From Lantana camara (Eukaryota; Streptophyta; Magnoliopsida; Lamiales; Verbenaceae): DNA of 64,000 nucleotides. A model generated the notes under the pieces. It saw nothing but the letters and a program-made list of their open reading frames with translations, had not been told where the DNA came from and did not search any database. Below are positions 1-11,456 of this stretch, in pieces (position 1 is the first letter of the stretch; each line of letters starts with the position of its first letter). The stretch is from assembly GCA_037501455.1 (NCBI GenBank), contig CM074864.1, forward strand, positions 24,360,001 through 24,424,000, read 5' to 3'. The translations under genes were made by a program, and so were the position numbers.

Positions 1-469
1 TCCCATTTAGGAATCTTCTCACACGGGGCACCTCAGTGAACTTACTTATGGAAGTAAGCACCCTCATGTATCACGCACGTATTAACTATACACTTTGCAC
101 CTCCATGAAACAAGGTGTTCCTTCTTAAGGGCGTGATCCCACAAGCAAGCCTTAAAGGAGTCAGGTTGACACTCCCACTGTCTGTAGGACTCATTAGCTT
201 GGAGTATTTTACTAATCATGACTTATGTGATATAGGGCTCGTTTCATGAACCATTTTGCCTAACTGGTTGAGTCCTATAAGTCATATTGATTAGGGGAGT
301 TCTAATACATGCGCACATGATGGAAACACACAAAAACATGTATTAGCATATAAAGAAGTGTTTGCCTATGATATTAATCAATAGTATATTATTCAAAGAT
401 TGTTTGTGATACTAGGAAAGTCCTAAAATGGATTATGACTAATCGGCTTTCTAGGGCACTTTGCCAACA
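1..469 (-). repeat. 3' LTR of Copia A (partial)
   Basis: These bases match the right end of the LTR at 5885-8110 and the LTRs of element B. The LTR edge is CCAACA at 464-469, directly followed by the complement of the polypurine tract. The rest lies left of the window. This copy keeps a stretch near 1-36 that the other LTR of the element has lost, so the two LTRs have diverged by an indel as well as substitutions. Confidence 0.9.
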
Positions 470-486
470 ATCTCCCACTTGCCCGT
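470..486 (-). promoter_or_regulatory. Polypurine tract of Copia A
   Basis: On the minus strand the sequence just before the 3' LTR reads as a purine-rich run ending GGGAGAT. It is the same as in Copia B (19606-19621) and nearly the same as in Copia I (11442-11456). It would prime plus-strand DNA synthesis. Confidence 0.8.
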
Positions 487-3400
487 AAAAGCCATTAAGG
501 TTCTCTAGGTCCCATCTTCTCAAGATGTATTTTGAGAGCCTATTGACTTTGGACGTTTCCAAAGTGGATCTGCTATGTTCTCTGCTGGTATAACCCTCTT
601 ATTTACACATCTCTAAGGAAACACGTTTTCCATATAAAGTGATTCGTGATCACGTGTTCAGTTTCTTGGTGAGGTCTTGGTTCTCTTACTTGAGCAACCA
701 TCCATTCATACGACACGATAATGGAGTTGTTTCGTGCTACGAACTTCTTCTAACTAGTTAGATGGAGTTTCTTACCCAAACACTTAACTTAGCGGTATTC
801 AATACGACTAAGTACTCCACTACAGTAGTCGAGATTTTTGTAACTTTCGTGCTTGGAATGTTTCCAACACGTTGCTCTGCCATTTAGGCAAGATTTACAA
901 TCATCTATGTCTGATGCAACAATTACATCAAAATATCCTTTCAATGATAAGATCTTTTGGGCTCTGTAAACTAATACATATCCTCGTTTCTTCTCAAGTA
1001 CTCTGAGGACATCCTTTACAGAAATTTAATGACCTTCTCTGAGTTCATATTACATTCGGTTCACTATGCTTAGTGTTGCGCCATATCTAATTTAGTACAT
1101 AACTTTTCACACATTATGCACTCTTTCCTTTAAAGGGGTATTTGGACATTCCAACTTTCTGAAAGTTATCTTAGAACACTCCTCTTCAAAAGAGATGTTC
1201 CATTGTCCATACTAAACTCCTTTTAGTACCTTTGTTTATGCACTCTTTTGTGATAATCCTTTTATTCTCTTAGATCTATCTTCCATAGATCTCAATGTCG
1301 ATAATCAAGAATAATCACTAAGATCTTTCATGTCAAATTGTTTCTTAAACAAGAATTGGTAACTTTCACGTCATCCTTGACATTCCTAATGAGAAGGATG
1401 TCGTCTTCTAAAGAACCAAAAATTGACTCTTACATCACTAACTTTCATATGTACACTTTTGAGACTTATTCGACTTCCATCTGTGTCAAACGATTTGACT
1501 ATCTTATGGAATCGAATTATCTAACTCCTAGAAGCCTTTATCAATCCACAGATTGACTTTAGGGATTTGCATACCTTATGCATACTCCCACTGAATATGA
1601 GATTTATAGAAATACCTTATTTTAGTCTCTTTCAATATCATATTAAACAAGATGGTTCTCATATTCATTTATCATATCTTATAGTCAGAATATGAGGATG
1701 TGGTAAACACAATCCAAATGGACTTTTGCATTTCAACCATCAAGAAGGTTGTAATGCTTTCATTCACTCGAAGCTCCATGAGCTTGATCCTATCAGGTGG
1801 ATCAACCAAGGTCAAAACTTGGTTTGGGTATATGGAATCCATATTGGATTTCAAGGCTTGCTTACACTACTCAGATTCCAAATCTGACAGTATCTCATCT
1901 TTAAGTAATTCCTCGGCTATCTAGGAGCGCGTTCTAAACGCGTCTTAAGAGGAGGTTTTCACACGTGTACTGTACTCTAAAATTTGGCTAAGTTTTATCA
2001 GATGGGCTCGTATCTTCTATATGTGGCGTGGAATTAATCCTCAAATTCCTTTGAGGACTGCTTGCTTGCCTTCCTTCTCTTATAAGAATGATTTCTTAAG
2101 AAGGTACATTTCTTGAAACAAATAACTTTTGTTCAAGGGAATTTGCAGAAATAAATCCTGTATCGTTGTGTAAACTTGAACTCGCTTCAAGCTTATTTCC
2201 CACTATTCTCTTCACTTAATTAAGAGGATTCCCCTAGATTCTTATACAAGAATAATTAGGGAATTTGGTATGCCACATTGCATAGTGCACCTAAAGGACT
2301 GATTTTGGAAGGTACTAAATTCAAAATCTCTAACTGCATATTCGGGGAGTTTATTCCTAGAATGATTATAAGTCAGTAAAGCTTACAATGGAATGGACTA
2401 TATCCTATTAGGTTTCATTCCCTCATTCGGAAACACTAAGGTGTTCTCAAATTAGTTTACTGAGAGATAATCCTATTATCTCTAAGATGACTAAGGAATT
2501 AGCTGCTAAGATATTGGCTATCTCGATCATATCGATTTACCTATAACTTATGACTACTTCGGTTCCTAACCTCCCTTTGAAATTCTAAGAATTTCATATA
2601 AGTTTCGAATTTGTACTTCAACAAGTACACTCATTCATAATGATTAAACCGACGATTGTATCTAGTGCTTACATTAAGTATCTTACACTCATCAGCATGG
2701 ATCGAAATCCACTATAATTTTGGCACGTTCCACGTTTCACTTAAACAATGTTTCGAGAACGTTGCCCTTTAAGATAGGATTCATAGGAAGTTAACTCTCT
2801 AGGTTCATTTTCGTAAAATGATCCTAAGATGTCTAACTTGCTAATCCTTTTATGTCTCAATGTTCCAAAGTAATTCGAAGCTTTGTCATCTCACATACTT
2901 TTGTTATCTCGTTGTATGTTCAGAACATTAGTGCTTTGAGTCTTTGTACAACGGATTATGCAGAATCAACTCAAGACTAGTGAATTCTATTCCTAGTAGA
3001 ATTACTAAACGAGGTAACATTTCAGAGTACTCATACTCTTTGCAGTTCCCTTTCAAAGTCCTTATTTGCTACCATAGAAGCAAATGTCCAATTTGATCTC
3101 TAGTGTCTTTTGGGCATACCCCTTACATGCTCCTCTATTGGGCTCTTAAGGTTTCTTCTTCTTTAGGCCTTCAAGCCTTTAACTTAGTGTGTTTAGAAGA
3201 AGAATTAACCATCACAACCTTTTATTCCTTCTTAAGGATGCTCTCAACCATTATCCACTAAATGATTAACTGTACTACAATGGCATCGTTCTAGTTGAGC
3301 ACAAAGGGTTTAAATGGTGGTGGAAGCAATGTAAGTAATAAGTGTATTGAGAACTCTTTTCTCAGTTGACGATCGAGACTGCAAGATCTTCAAATAAGAT

Positions 3401-3705
3401 CTTTAGACCTTATTTGTGTGCACTTGTTTCCTCATTTGGAATATTGAATAATTCCATAATGTTATAACTTGTAACATTTTTATGAGGTGGTTCAATTTCT
3501 CTTAAGTGGTTTGGAAAAATCCATTCACCTCAGATTGCTTCTCTTTTGGCCCGGGTCGAATTTTCAAGTAAATGAAAATCTCGCCTTATAGAGAACACTT
3601 TCTCTTTACAGATTCTAAAATGAATTTTAGGATCTGAAGCCATTTAGAGTTAGTTAGGACTTAGTCAACTTGTTTGACTTAAGGATGAATATGAATGGGT
3701 TTGCA
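487..3705 (-). pseudogene. Decayed Copia gag-pol of element A
   Basis: This stretch aligns end to end with the gag-pol of Copia B (19622-22857): the RNase H end lies near 500-1000, reverse transcriptase near 1330-1900, integrase near 2000-2800, and gag near 3300-3705. A short readable piece at 1672-1854 matches the linker and N-terminal part of the B reverse transcriptase, with conserved words such as TLVDPPD and a fragment of the QKSI helix. No open frame longer than about 70 codons remains, so it cannot make protein. It is more decayed than B, which implies an earlier insertion. Confidence 0.75.
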
Positions 3706-3908
3706 TTTCATATTGTACAGAATCACAGAACTACAACCTAAATGTTAAGCAGAGAACTAGGTGAGCATGCTGAATAATAACGATATACATGAGATTAGGT
3801 CTTTAATCTATGTAGCTCCCACTGTTTTTCAAAGATCTACAATTCCCAAAGATCTAAGAGGAACACGTTTCCCAATGGGTACTAAGATCCTAAGCATTTT
3901 ACCTCGAA

Positions 3909-4228
3909 CCCACGACTCGCGGACATTCTAAGTAAAACCCTAGGTAAGTACAACTTACCAATTCTAACACCTTTAGAACTCTTAGTAATTGTTTTTGCAT
4001 CACCTATCTTTCAATATGGACCCACGACTCGTGCGACATCCATATTTACTTAGGCGTTAAGCTAGCCCATCAATCATAAGATCATGATCAAAACTTAGTT
4101 CGAATGACCCACGACTCGCAGACATCGCCCTTGGCAAAATTGACCACGAAATATTGATCATTTAAAATGATCAATTAGGTAACTAAGAACTAATAAGCTC
4201 CACTAGCTATCCCACGACCCGCGGACAA
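3909..4228. repeat. Four spaced copies of an 18-bp motif in the leader of Copia A
   Basis: The motif CCCACGACTCGCGGACAT occurs at 3909-3926 and, with one to three changes, at about 4021-4039, 4108-4125 and 4211-4228. Spacing is roughly 90-110 bp. The copies lie in the untranslated leader between the 5' LTR and gag on the minus strand. The matching leader of Copia B has lost this segment. Confidence 0.75.
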
Positions 4229-5369
4229 TAACTAGCTTCACTTACTAAACTTAAAAACCATTGATGGAATGCCAGGAATTTAATTCAAAATTTGCATTTC
4301 GAATTAAACACCTATTATTCGAAATGAGCTTAATATTTAATGGAAATTTTCGAATCAACCGAAGAGTTGTTCGGTTCGACCTCACCAACATATATGTTAT
4401 CCAATTTAATTAGCCTTGATTAATGCAAGTACAACTTAAATGCATTTCACACAAGCACTTAGCAGATAACTTGTCCTAGCATGATACTAACATGAGATAA
4501 TCATAGGTTCTACGTATCTTATGCGTGATATGTGGGAGCCACTCCACAATCACAAGTTCTAACATACATGCCACATAAACAGTTTAAATCACATAAGGGA
4601 ATTGGAAATAAAATGATGCCCTATCTATTACAATAATAGTAGTCCTCTCTAACAATTCGAGAGGTCTTCACTTATGGCCTCCATTTTGTTACTTGTTGTG
4701 TGGATCCATCTTAATCCATGGGTGTATTGTCTACAAAAAGAAAGAAAAAGACCTCACCACCTATCTCTACTCTCAAATTACAATAAAAAGAAAAAGACAT
4801 AAAGTAATAAGCCTCAATCTTCATATTGGCCTTAGACAATTACACGGGGCTTACCCCGGCCTCAAAAACAGTGATATGGAAAGCCACATAATAAACACAT
4901 AACAGTATGCACATAAGTGGGGCACCGACCCAATTTGAAAAACGCAACTATGGGGCTCCAACCCCAATTTAAACCATTCAAGTGCATAAATTAAAACCAT
5001 ACATAAGTCTAAACCCATGATCACCTAACATGCATAAATTGCAAGAATTTAAATTTAACCAATAAATTAACGACTTAGATGCAATTCTTGTTCAAGAGCC
5101 TTTTCTATAAAATCCGAAAAACAATAACCTAATAAAATTTCAATTAATTTCTGAAAATTAATAATTTTATTCCTTCAATATTTTCAGAAAATATAGTTCG
5201 TAGTTTTTTTTCCAAAATTTAAATCGTTCTTAATTTCTCAAAATCCCAATTTAAACAATTATTTCAAAAATAATTCAAATTTAATAAAACAAAATTTTAC
5301 AGGAAAATTAAATCTGGATTTCAAGGACCGAAAATACGAAAAACACGAAAACATGAAAACGGGCCAGGA

Positions 5370-5580
5370 ACCCCGGAATCCCGAAGCACCGCCGCGCCCC
5401 AGCAGTGCGCACAGCATGCGGCAGTTGCCGCATGCGTGCATGCGATTTGGGGGGGGGGGGGGGGGGGGGGGGGGCTGGCCGGGAGTCCCGCGCTGTTGTG
5501 GGACGCCTGTACGGGCGCGACTAGGCGGCTCCCGCGCGGTTGCGGGAGGTGCTCGCGGGGTTGGGGTGTGCTACACGTTG
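5370..5580 (-). other. GC-rich structured leader segment with a 26-bp G run
   Basis: A GC-rich island interrupts the AT-rich leader of Copia A. It holds an uninterrupted run of 26 G (5449-5474; C on the sense strand of the element). Two stem-loops follow: CTCCCGC with GCGGGAG, and GTCCCGC with GTGGGAC, with similar loops. Copia B has a matching GC-rich island at about 23600-23790 without the long G run. An island at this place could be a packaging or dimerisation structure, which is inferred. The open frames across it are composition artefacts. Confidence 0.6.
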
Positions 5581-5869
5581 GCACGTCCTAATCCGCGTGT
5601 TCGTTTCACGTTTCGTTTTTCGTATCTCAGGTTTCTCCAAAACCCAATTCAATCCAAAATTAAAAATTACGATTTAAATGAATTTCAACTAAAACAGCTT
5701 TTCAAAAACAGATTTAAGAAAACAGTTTTCAAAAATTTTTAGGAAAAAATACAGTTTCTTATTTCAGGCTTTCTAAAAGAACTCAAGAATACTCAATTCG
5801 CATCTAAGCCTAAGAATTTCTACGAAATTCAGAAAAATAGAGAAGAATCAAAAATAGGCCTTGCAAGGT

Positions 5870-5882
5870 GGCTCTGATACCA
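5870..5882 (-). promoter_or_regulatory. Primer-binding site of Copia A (initiator Met tRNA)
   Basis: On the minus strand this reads TGGTATCAGAGCC, the usual plant site pairing with the 3' end of initiator-Met tRNA. It lies two bases inside the 5' LTR edge at 5885. It fixes the element's orientation and the LTR boundary. Confidence 0.92.
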
Positions 5883-5884
5883 CT

Positions 5885-8110
5885 TGTTGGGAAAACGAGA
5901 CAGAAACACGGCGAAAATTTAAAAATTTTCCCAAAAGATAGAATCGAAAACTTGTAATTCCAGTTTCCAGATTCGTAGAGATCAAGAAACTCACTTAGGT
6001 AGTAGCTTTCTTGACACGTTTTGAGCCGCCCTCAAACGCGCTTCATGCGGTAATGGCAACCCGTCCCTCGAAAATCTCTTTCTACTTCAGAATCCATTGT
6101 AGGGAGAACAATCCACACCAACATAGATTCAAATCATGTTAGGGAAAGTTGCTTAACGATATAACATAAAGAAAGAAACATGAAACGAGAAAAGCATGAT
6201 TGAAACTCCCTTCGAACACCAGTTTTCTGAAAGTAGAAATCTGCCTGCCATAAAACCATCGTGGAAAAATTTATCCTTCAGGATATGGACGAACGGTTTT
6301 CGCCATCTTCTTTGGTTCGATTTTTTCACTCCTATTCTGTTGGGTTTAGAATCGTTTCATCATCCCTTGTGGTCGTTTTTGCTTGATCCCCAAAAGTTCC
6401 TTCGAATCTTTCAAGACTTCACGATAGAAGCCCTCTAGAGAAAATAGTCCAGCAACCACGACCACGATCCGAATAGGGAAGATGCTAGTTCTATATTCGG
6501 TGTTTAGGCTCTAAGGAGTTAGTGTATAATTATGGAGAAGCAGAAATTTTGTATCATCTTCCCGTGGGGTTTGAACCCCTCTATTTATAAGGCTAAGGTT
6601 CGAACCCCTTATCCTTTTTGGAAAAGGATTCCAAACTCCTTTTTGAAAGGGATATCTTGCTTGTAGACCAACTCTCTTACTTTGACCAAAAGTCTCCTCT
6701 TGATCAACTTGCAAAACAAGAATCTAGTCTAACTCATTTAGACATTTAATTTTACTTTATTTATTTTACAATAAATAACTTGAAGACTAATAATTAATTA
6801 ATTCATAATTAATTATTTATCAGACTTTATTTCTCCAAATTAGGACTTTAATATTAATTCAAAATTAAATCAAAGTCCATTAAATAATTAACACATTAAT
6901 TATTTAACATTTATACACATGCTTGCACGTGACTACACGTGTCTATAAGGACACGTGTCATTCATGCCTCCCACACATGTAGATCCCACCATTCGCTTGA
7001 TGGTTCGATCAATTCGTTTAATCGATTCAAGCCTTTACCCACGTGACCGAGTTATTTTGTGTGAGCCTCTAGGTTCTTAATTCAATTAGCAGTGGCCCTA
7101 ATTAATTAATTCTCTATTTAATTAATTAGTCCACAGATCAAACGACTATTGTCTGGCAACAGGTGTTTGACCTCTAGCTGAATAAGAATGTCTCGATTCG
7201 ACAGAACCTTTAAGTCATTGATTCATGTGAGATACAATCCTCCTACTTCCCATCTCTCAACCAAGATCTAGGGTAAGGAAATAATTAGAACCCTAATAAT
7301 CTTGTCTTAAAGCTAAGTGCATTTCATATCCATTTGATCTCAATCCAAGAAACCCTTTTCTTGATGTCTTGATCTATTGCCTTGGCCAAGGACTCCATAT
7401 GGCATATGAATGACTTACACAATAAGAGATCACCTTGCAAATGCAAGTGTAGGTCCTTTCTTGATTCTCATTCACTTTCATGAATCACTTGTGCTGCCCC
7501 AGCATAAGTCTTGAATCAATTGTCTAAGGCGACACCCTTTAAAGCTTATACCTAAGACTATAGAGTCAACTCATAAGGTGACATGGAACCTCAAGTCTAA
7601 GGATAAATTAATCACATAAATGACTCGTGAGATATTTCCTAATCTGGACGTTTCCATTTCCTGAAATAGAAACAAAGTGAACTTACTTATGGAAGTAAGA
7701 ACCCTCATGTATCACACACGTATCAATTATACACTTTGCACCTCCATGAAACAAAGTGGTCCTTCTTAAGGGCATGATCCCACAAGCAAGCCTTAAAGGA
7801 GTCAGTTTGACACTCCCACTGTCTGTAGGACTCATCAGCTTGGAGTATTTTACTAATCATGACTTATGTGATATAGAGCTCGTTTCATAAACCATTTTGC
7901 CTAAATGGTTGAGTCCTATAATTCTTATTGATTAGGGGAGTTGTAATACATGCGCACATAATGGAAACTCACAAAAACATGTATTTGCATATAAAGAAGT
8001 GTTTACCTATGATATTAATCAATCGTGTATTATTCAAAGATTGTCTGTGATACTAGGAAAGTCCCAAAATGTATTATGACTAATCGGCTTTCTAGGGCAC
8101 TTTTCCAACA
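5885..8110 (-). repeat. 5' LTR of Copia A (2226 bp)
   Basis: The LTR is bounded by TGTTGG at 5885 and CCAACA at 8110. It aligns with the partial LTR at 1-469 and with the B LTRs. It contains a minus-strand TATA-like box (6582-6589) and a CACGTG-rich stretch near 6925-6965. Relative to the left LTR it lacks about 40 bp before 7675. Confidence 0.9.
6582..6589 (-). promoter_or_regulatory. Probable TATA box of the Copia A LTR
   Basis: The minus strand reads TATAAATA, at the same position relative to the LTR ends as TATATATA in B (24474-24481, 18050-18057) and TATAAAA in I (13124-13130). Transcription would run towards lower coordinates into the leader. Confidence 0.6.
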
Positions 8111-10784
8111 TAAAACACATTCATCTCTCCCCCCATAACTGATCATTTTGGCCTCCCCCTTCCCAAGACAAAGAAAAAGGGCCCCAAGTTCAGCTCCCAA
8201 GAAAGACGAGGAAGAAGAGAAGCAACTATTAACTTTTGAAGATATTGAGTTCATCTCCCCGCCATTTCTTCTCCAATTGAAGAGGTAAGTTCATTTTTGA
8301 CTCCTCCATGTCTATATGGTACTTTTAAGTTCAATTTGATAGGTTTTCACCAAGGTTTGCATGAGTTATGGATGTTGGTATGAATAGTGAGGGTTTAGAG
8401 AATTTTCATGATTCTAGCTTGCATTCTTGTGAATGTTTTGGGCATGAAGCATGTATTTAGATCCCAACAAATCATTCTTGATATGTGTAAACTTATTTTG
8501 CATGTTCGATGAGGATTCATGAAGTTGCCGTTGTTGGTTTTGCTTGAGGCTTGAAGAACATGAACATGTTGATGCATCTCTTTCTTTCTCCTCACTTTAG
8601 CTCGGTTTTTGCATGAATTAGGGCAAGAATCTTTGGATCTTTGTTGCATATACCTTGGTTTATGTGTTGGGTTGATGTTAATTTGGTTGGCTTTGAATTT
8701 TTGGTGTGTTTGGGAGTAAGATTTCGAAAATTTTGGCCCCTGATCCAAATCCAAGGGGGTAGATTTTCTCTTTGAAAAAAAATCCACTGGGGTGCATTTG
8801 AGGCAAGCCCTCCTGGAACTTCCTAACCTAAATCCACGGGGGTGGATTTTCTCTTTGAAAAAAATCCACCGGGATGGATTTGGGGCAGTGACTTCTTTGC
8901 TCCCGAACATTGTTTTCTTGTTCGTTTTGCTCGTTTCCCTCCCCGATCTTGTTCCTAATGTGATGAATACTTGTTTATATGTATGATATGCTTTGCTATG
9001 ACTTGTTAATGCTTGAATCTGATATGTTTTATGTTTTAATAATGTGTCATGCATGTTGTATTAAGATTATGGATTCGTTTGAATGTGTACTTCTACGTGT
9101 ATGAATGACTTTGTACTTTTTTTAATTGCCTTGCATGTAATCTACTTGATCTTATATGAACTATATGCCTTACTTATGTGTTATATGACTTGTTATATGT
9201 GTGATTTGAAATTCATGAACTTTTTTAAAATGAAATATGAGAGCTATGTTTCTATATGATTCAATATGGATTAAAGTGACCTAAGTGTTAAATTCATCTC
9301 ATCTCTTATGCATCATTTGCACCCATATGCATATGTCGAGCGTCTAATTGGTTCATATTGAGTCTAAGTTTGTCCTTTGCTCTTTGTTTTGTTCTTAGGT
9401 TAGTCTCGAGGTTGAAGAGGTGGTTCCCTTTTGTTAGGTTTGGTCGTCAAGGTGGGGTTTTGTTTCCTTTTAACTAATATGACCTACAACCCGAAATGTG
9501 TTTTAAGCCCGCATGTGACTTATAAGTATATATGTATATAGATATATGTATGATATGTATTTTGTGGGAAATGGCCCTTTTGTTATAAGACGTTTGAAAA
9601 TCGCTTTTATGTATAAGTAAGCTATATTTTCGTTTGTTCGTTTTGAATACAGGTTAGTGTGTGTGCATGTTATGTTTTGGCGAGACTTGGCTTTGATGAT
9701 AAGCCTTTATAAGCGTGATAAGTGTAATTGTAAGTTTGGGCCCCGGAGTTGTATGTAAGGGAGACCCGGGTCGGCCATGGGGTCGCCGGTTGCAACCCCT
9801 GTATACTTCTCCACCTTCATAGGATCAACCCGAAACCCACTAGGAGGTTAGTGGGGGACGGAGTCCTTGGGCGTGAGTGTCATGAAACTCACGACCCAGA
9901 CATTTAAGGGTGATTGCTTTAAGGTAAGTGCGGGGGTTGAAAGCGACCTCTCTCTTCCTCAAATGGAGAAAGGTTGGATTGGTTTATGCTTTTTGCTTTA
10001 TCTTCATTTTGCTTTGCTTATGGAGTAAGTGGGTTAGGACTCGAACTCGTGGAGTCATTATGTTTAAGTTCTAGCTTCCGTTATGGTTTGTGAATCGGGA
10101 TTCGATTTCTAATTTCCCTAAAACTTGGTTGATTCTGGCCTTCGGCCCTAAATCTTTCTTCATATATGTAGTATCACGGGTTTACATGATTTGGAATGCA
10201 AAAACCAACCCCGGTTCATGAACATTCTTCGATTTGATTATATTATGCTCTTACTTATATGTACGGGGTGCGTGTGTTAGCCCCCTCACCAATCTTTAGG
10301 ACTGACCCCTCTTCATTGTTTGTTGTTCCCCCTTTTCTTTGAGTTACAGGTACCCGGTTGGGGAGTTTGAGCTAGGCGGTGGTCTTTTCTTTTGGAGTCG
10401 TTTGAGTCTTTGCATATGCATCTTTACTTTTCCGCTCTGGTACTATGTATAAATATGTTTAAGTTAAGCTTTGTTTTCCTAATTTGAACTTAAGTATGTT
10501 TTATTTGGCCCGGGGTGGGCAAGGCATGTAATAATTTGATTTATCTTGCTTTTATTTGGATGCATGTATTTTGTTATGCGTGTTATGCGATCCTGTTGCT
10601 TCCGCTTTTGCTTTTGATGTTTTTGCTTGCACACTCTGTTCAGGGTCTAGACCGCCTAGCCTAGAGGTGAGTTTTGTGTGTCACCCATTCGCTATGGTTC
10701 GATGCATGTGCGGAGTCCCCATTTCGTTGCACGTGTTGAGCCATGGTGCGGGAGATGTGGCACCCTTCGCTCCAGAGTGTTACA
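8111..10784 (+). repeat. Gypsy LTR J, 5' end removed by Copia A
   Basis: The sequence is colinear with the LTR of element E (about 15000-17660). Shared landmarks are the splice-donor-like GGTAAGT at 8284, the block telling of cytosine-rich 'agacccgggtcggcc' near 9763, the 'ctttaggactgacccc' block near 10295, the 'gagctaggcggtggtc' block near 10370, and a terminal TGTTACA at 10778-10784. No primer-binding site follows, so it is a 3' LTR or a solo LTR. The five bases after it (TATAA) would be the target duplication; the other side is off-window behind Copia A. Confidence 0.8.
8747..8881 (+). repeat. Palindrome cluster in Gypsy LTR J
   Basis: Four copies of a roughly 20-bp imperfect palindrome of the form AAATCCAnGGGGGTGGATTT lie at 8747-8766, 8780-8799, 8830-8849 and 8862-8881. 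Other Gypsy LTRs in the window hold a different palindrome word at the same relative place. Confidence 0.75.
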
Positions 10785-11456
10785 TATAATGTATGCAATG
10801 TTATGTACTTGACAAGATATGGCTTCCCACATAGCGTGATGGGCCTAGTCTTAATGTAACCTTAGAGAAGGTTACTGGATTGCTGTAAAAATACCCTCTG
10901 AGTAATTTAGAAGAAATGAGGATATATTTTAAGGGTTCGGCAAAGATCTTGTCATTAAAGGATAGTTTGATGTAATCATTACCATCAAAACATGGATAAT
11001 TATTGATCTATGAAAGGATACGCATTTTGCCAAGATGGAAGAATAGTGCTTTGGAAAGAGTTCCAATCGAGAGGCACTATAGATTCGACCATACGGCTGA
11101 ATACTTAGCCAAATTGAATACCACTAAGTTAAGTGTTTGGGTAAGAAACTCCATCTAATGGGTAGATGAAGTTCCTAGCATGAAACAACACCATTATGAT
11201 ATTGTATGATGAAATGGATGGTTGCTCGAGTAAGAGAACCGAAGACCTCACCAAGGGACCAGATGCTTGATTATGAATCACGTGAATAAGGAAATCGTGT
11301 TTTCTTAATGATGTGCAAATTAGAAATATTCACATCAACAGAGAATATAGCAGATCCACTTTGAAAATGCCCAAAGTCAATAAGGCTCTAAAGGTACATC
11401 TTGGGAAGATGGGACCTAGAATGGCCCTGAAAGGCTTTTACGGGCAAGTGTGAGAT
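10785..11456 (+). pseudogene. Copia I pol remnant (reverse transcriptase end and RNase H)
   Basis: From its first base this matches the B coding strand at the MYAMLCT motif (complement of about 20257-20290). It runs to the end of pol, including a region equivalent to the RNase H C-terminus, and ends in the polypurine tract GGGCAAGTGTGAGAT (11442-11456). All frames contain stops, and there is an indel right after the first motif. The left edge coincides exactly with the end of Gypsy LTR J. This means J inserted into this Copia copy and its upstream part now lies beyond J and Copia A. Confidence 0.8.

Larger units (their letters stand above)
1..8110 (-). mobile_element. Copia LTR retrotransposon A, decayed, cut by the window edge
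   Basis: In minus-strand order this element has a 5' LTR (8110-5885), a primer-binding site complementary to initiator-Met tRNA (5882-5870), a leader, a decayed gag-pol, a polypurine tract and the start of a 3' LTR (469-1). The LTRs begin TGTTGG and end CCAACA. The family is the same as element B at 17661-26015, to which the internal region aligns throughout. The right target flank is TAAAA (8111-8115); the left flank lies outside the window. Coding capacity is destroyed by many stops and frameshifts, so the copy is older than B. It was inserted into Gypsy LTR J. Confidence 0.9.

Noticed and set aside
5353..5742. 129-codon plus-strand frame with a poly-Gly run
   Set aside because: It is created by the 26-base G run in the Copia A leader. 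It has no homology to a known domain and lies on the strand opposite to the element.
8395..9054. 219-codon minus-strand frame
   Set aside because: It lies wholly inside Gypsy LTR J on the non-sense strand, with repeated segments from the palindrome cluster and no recognisable domain.
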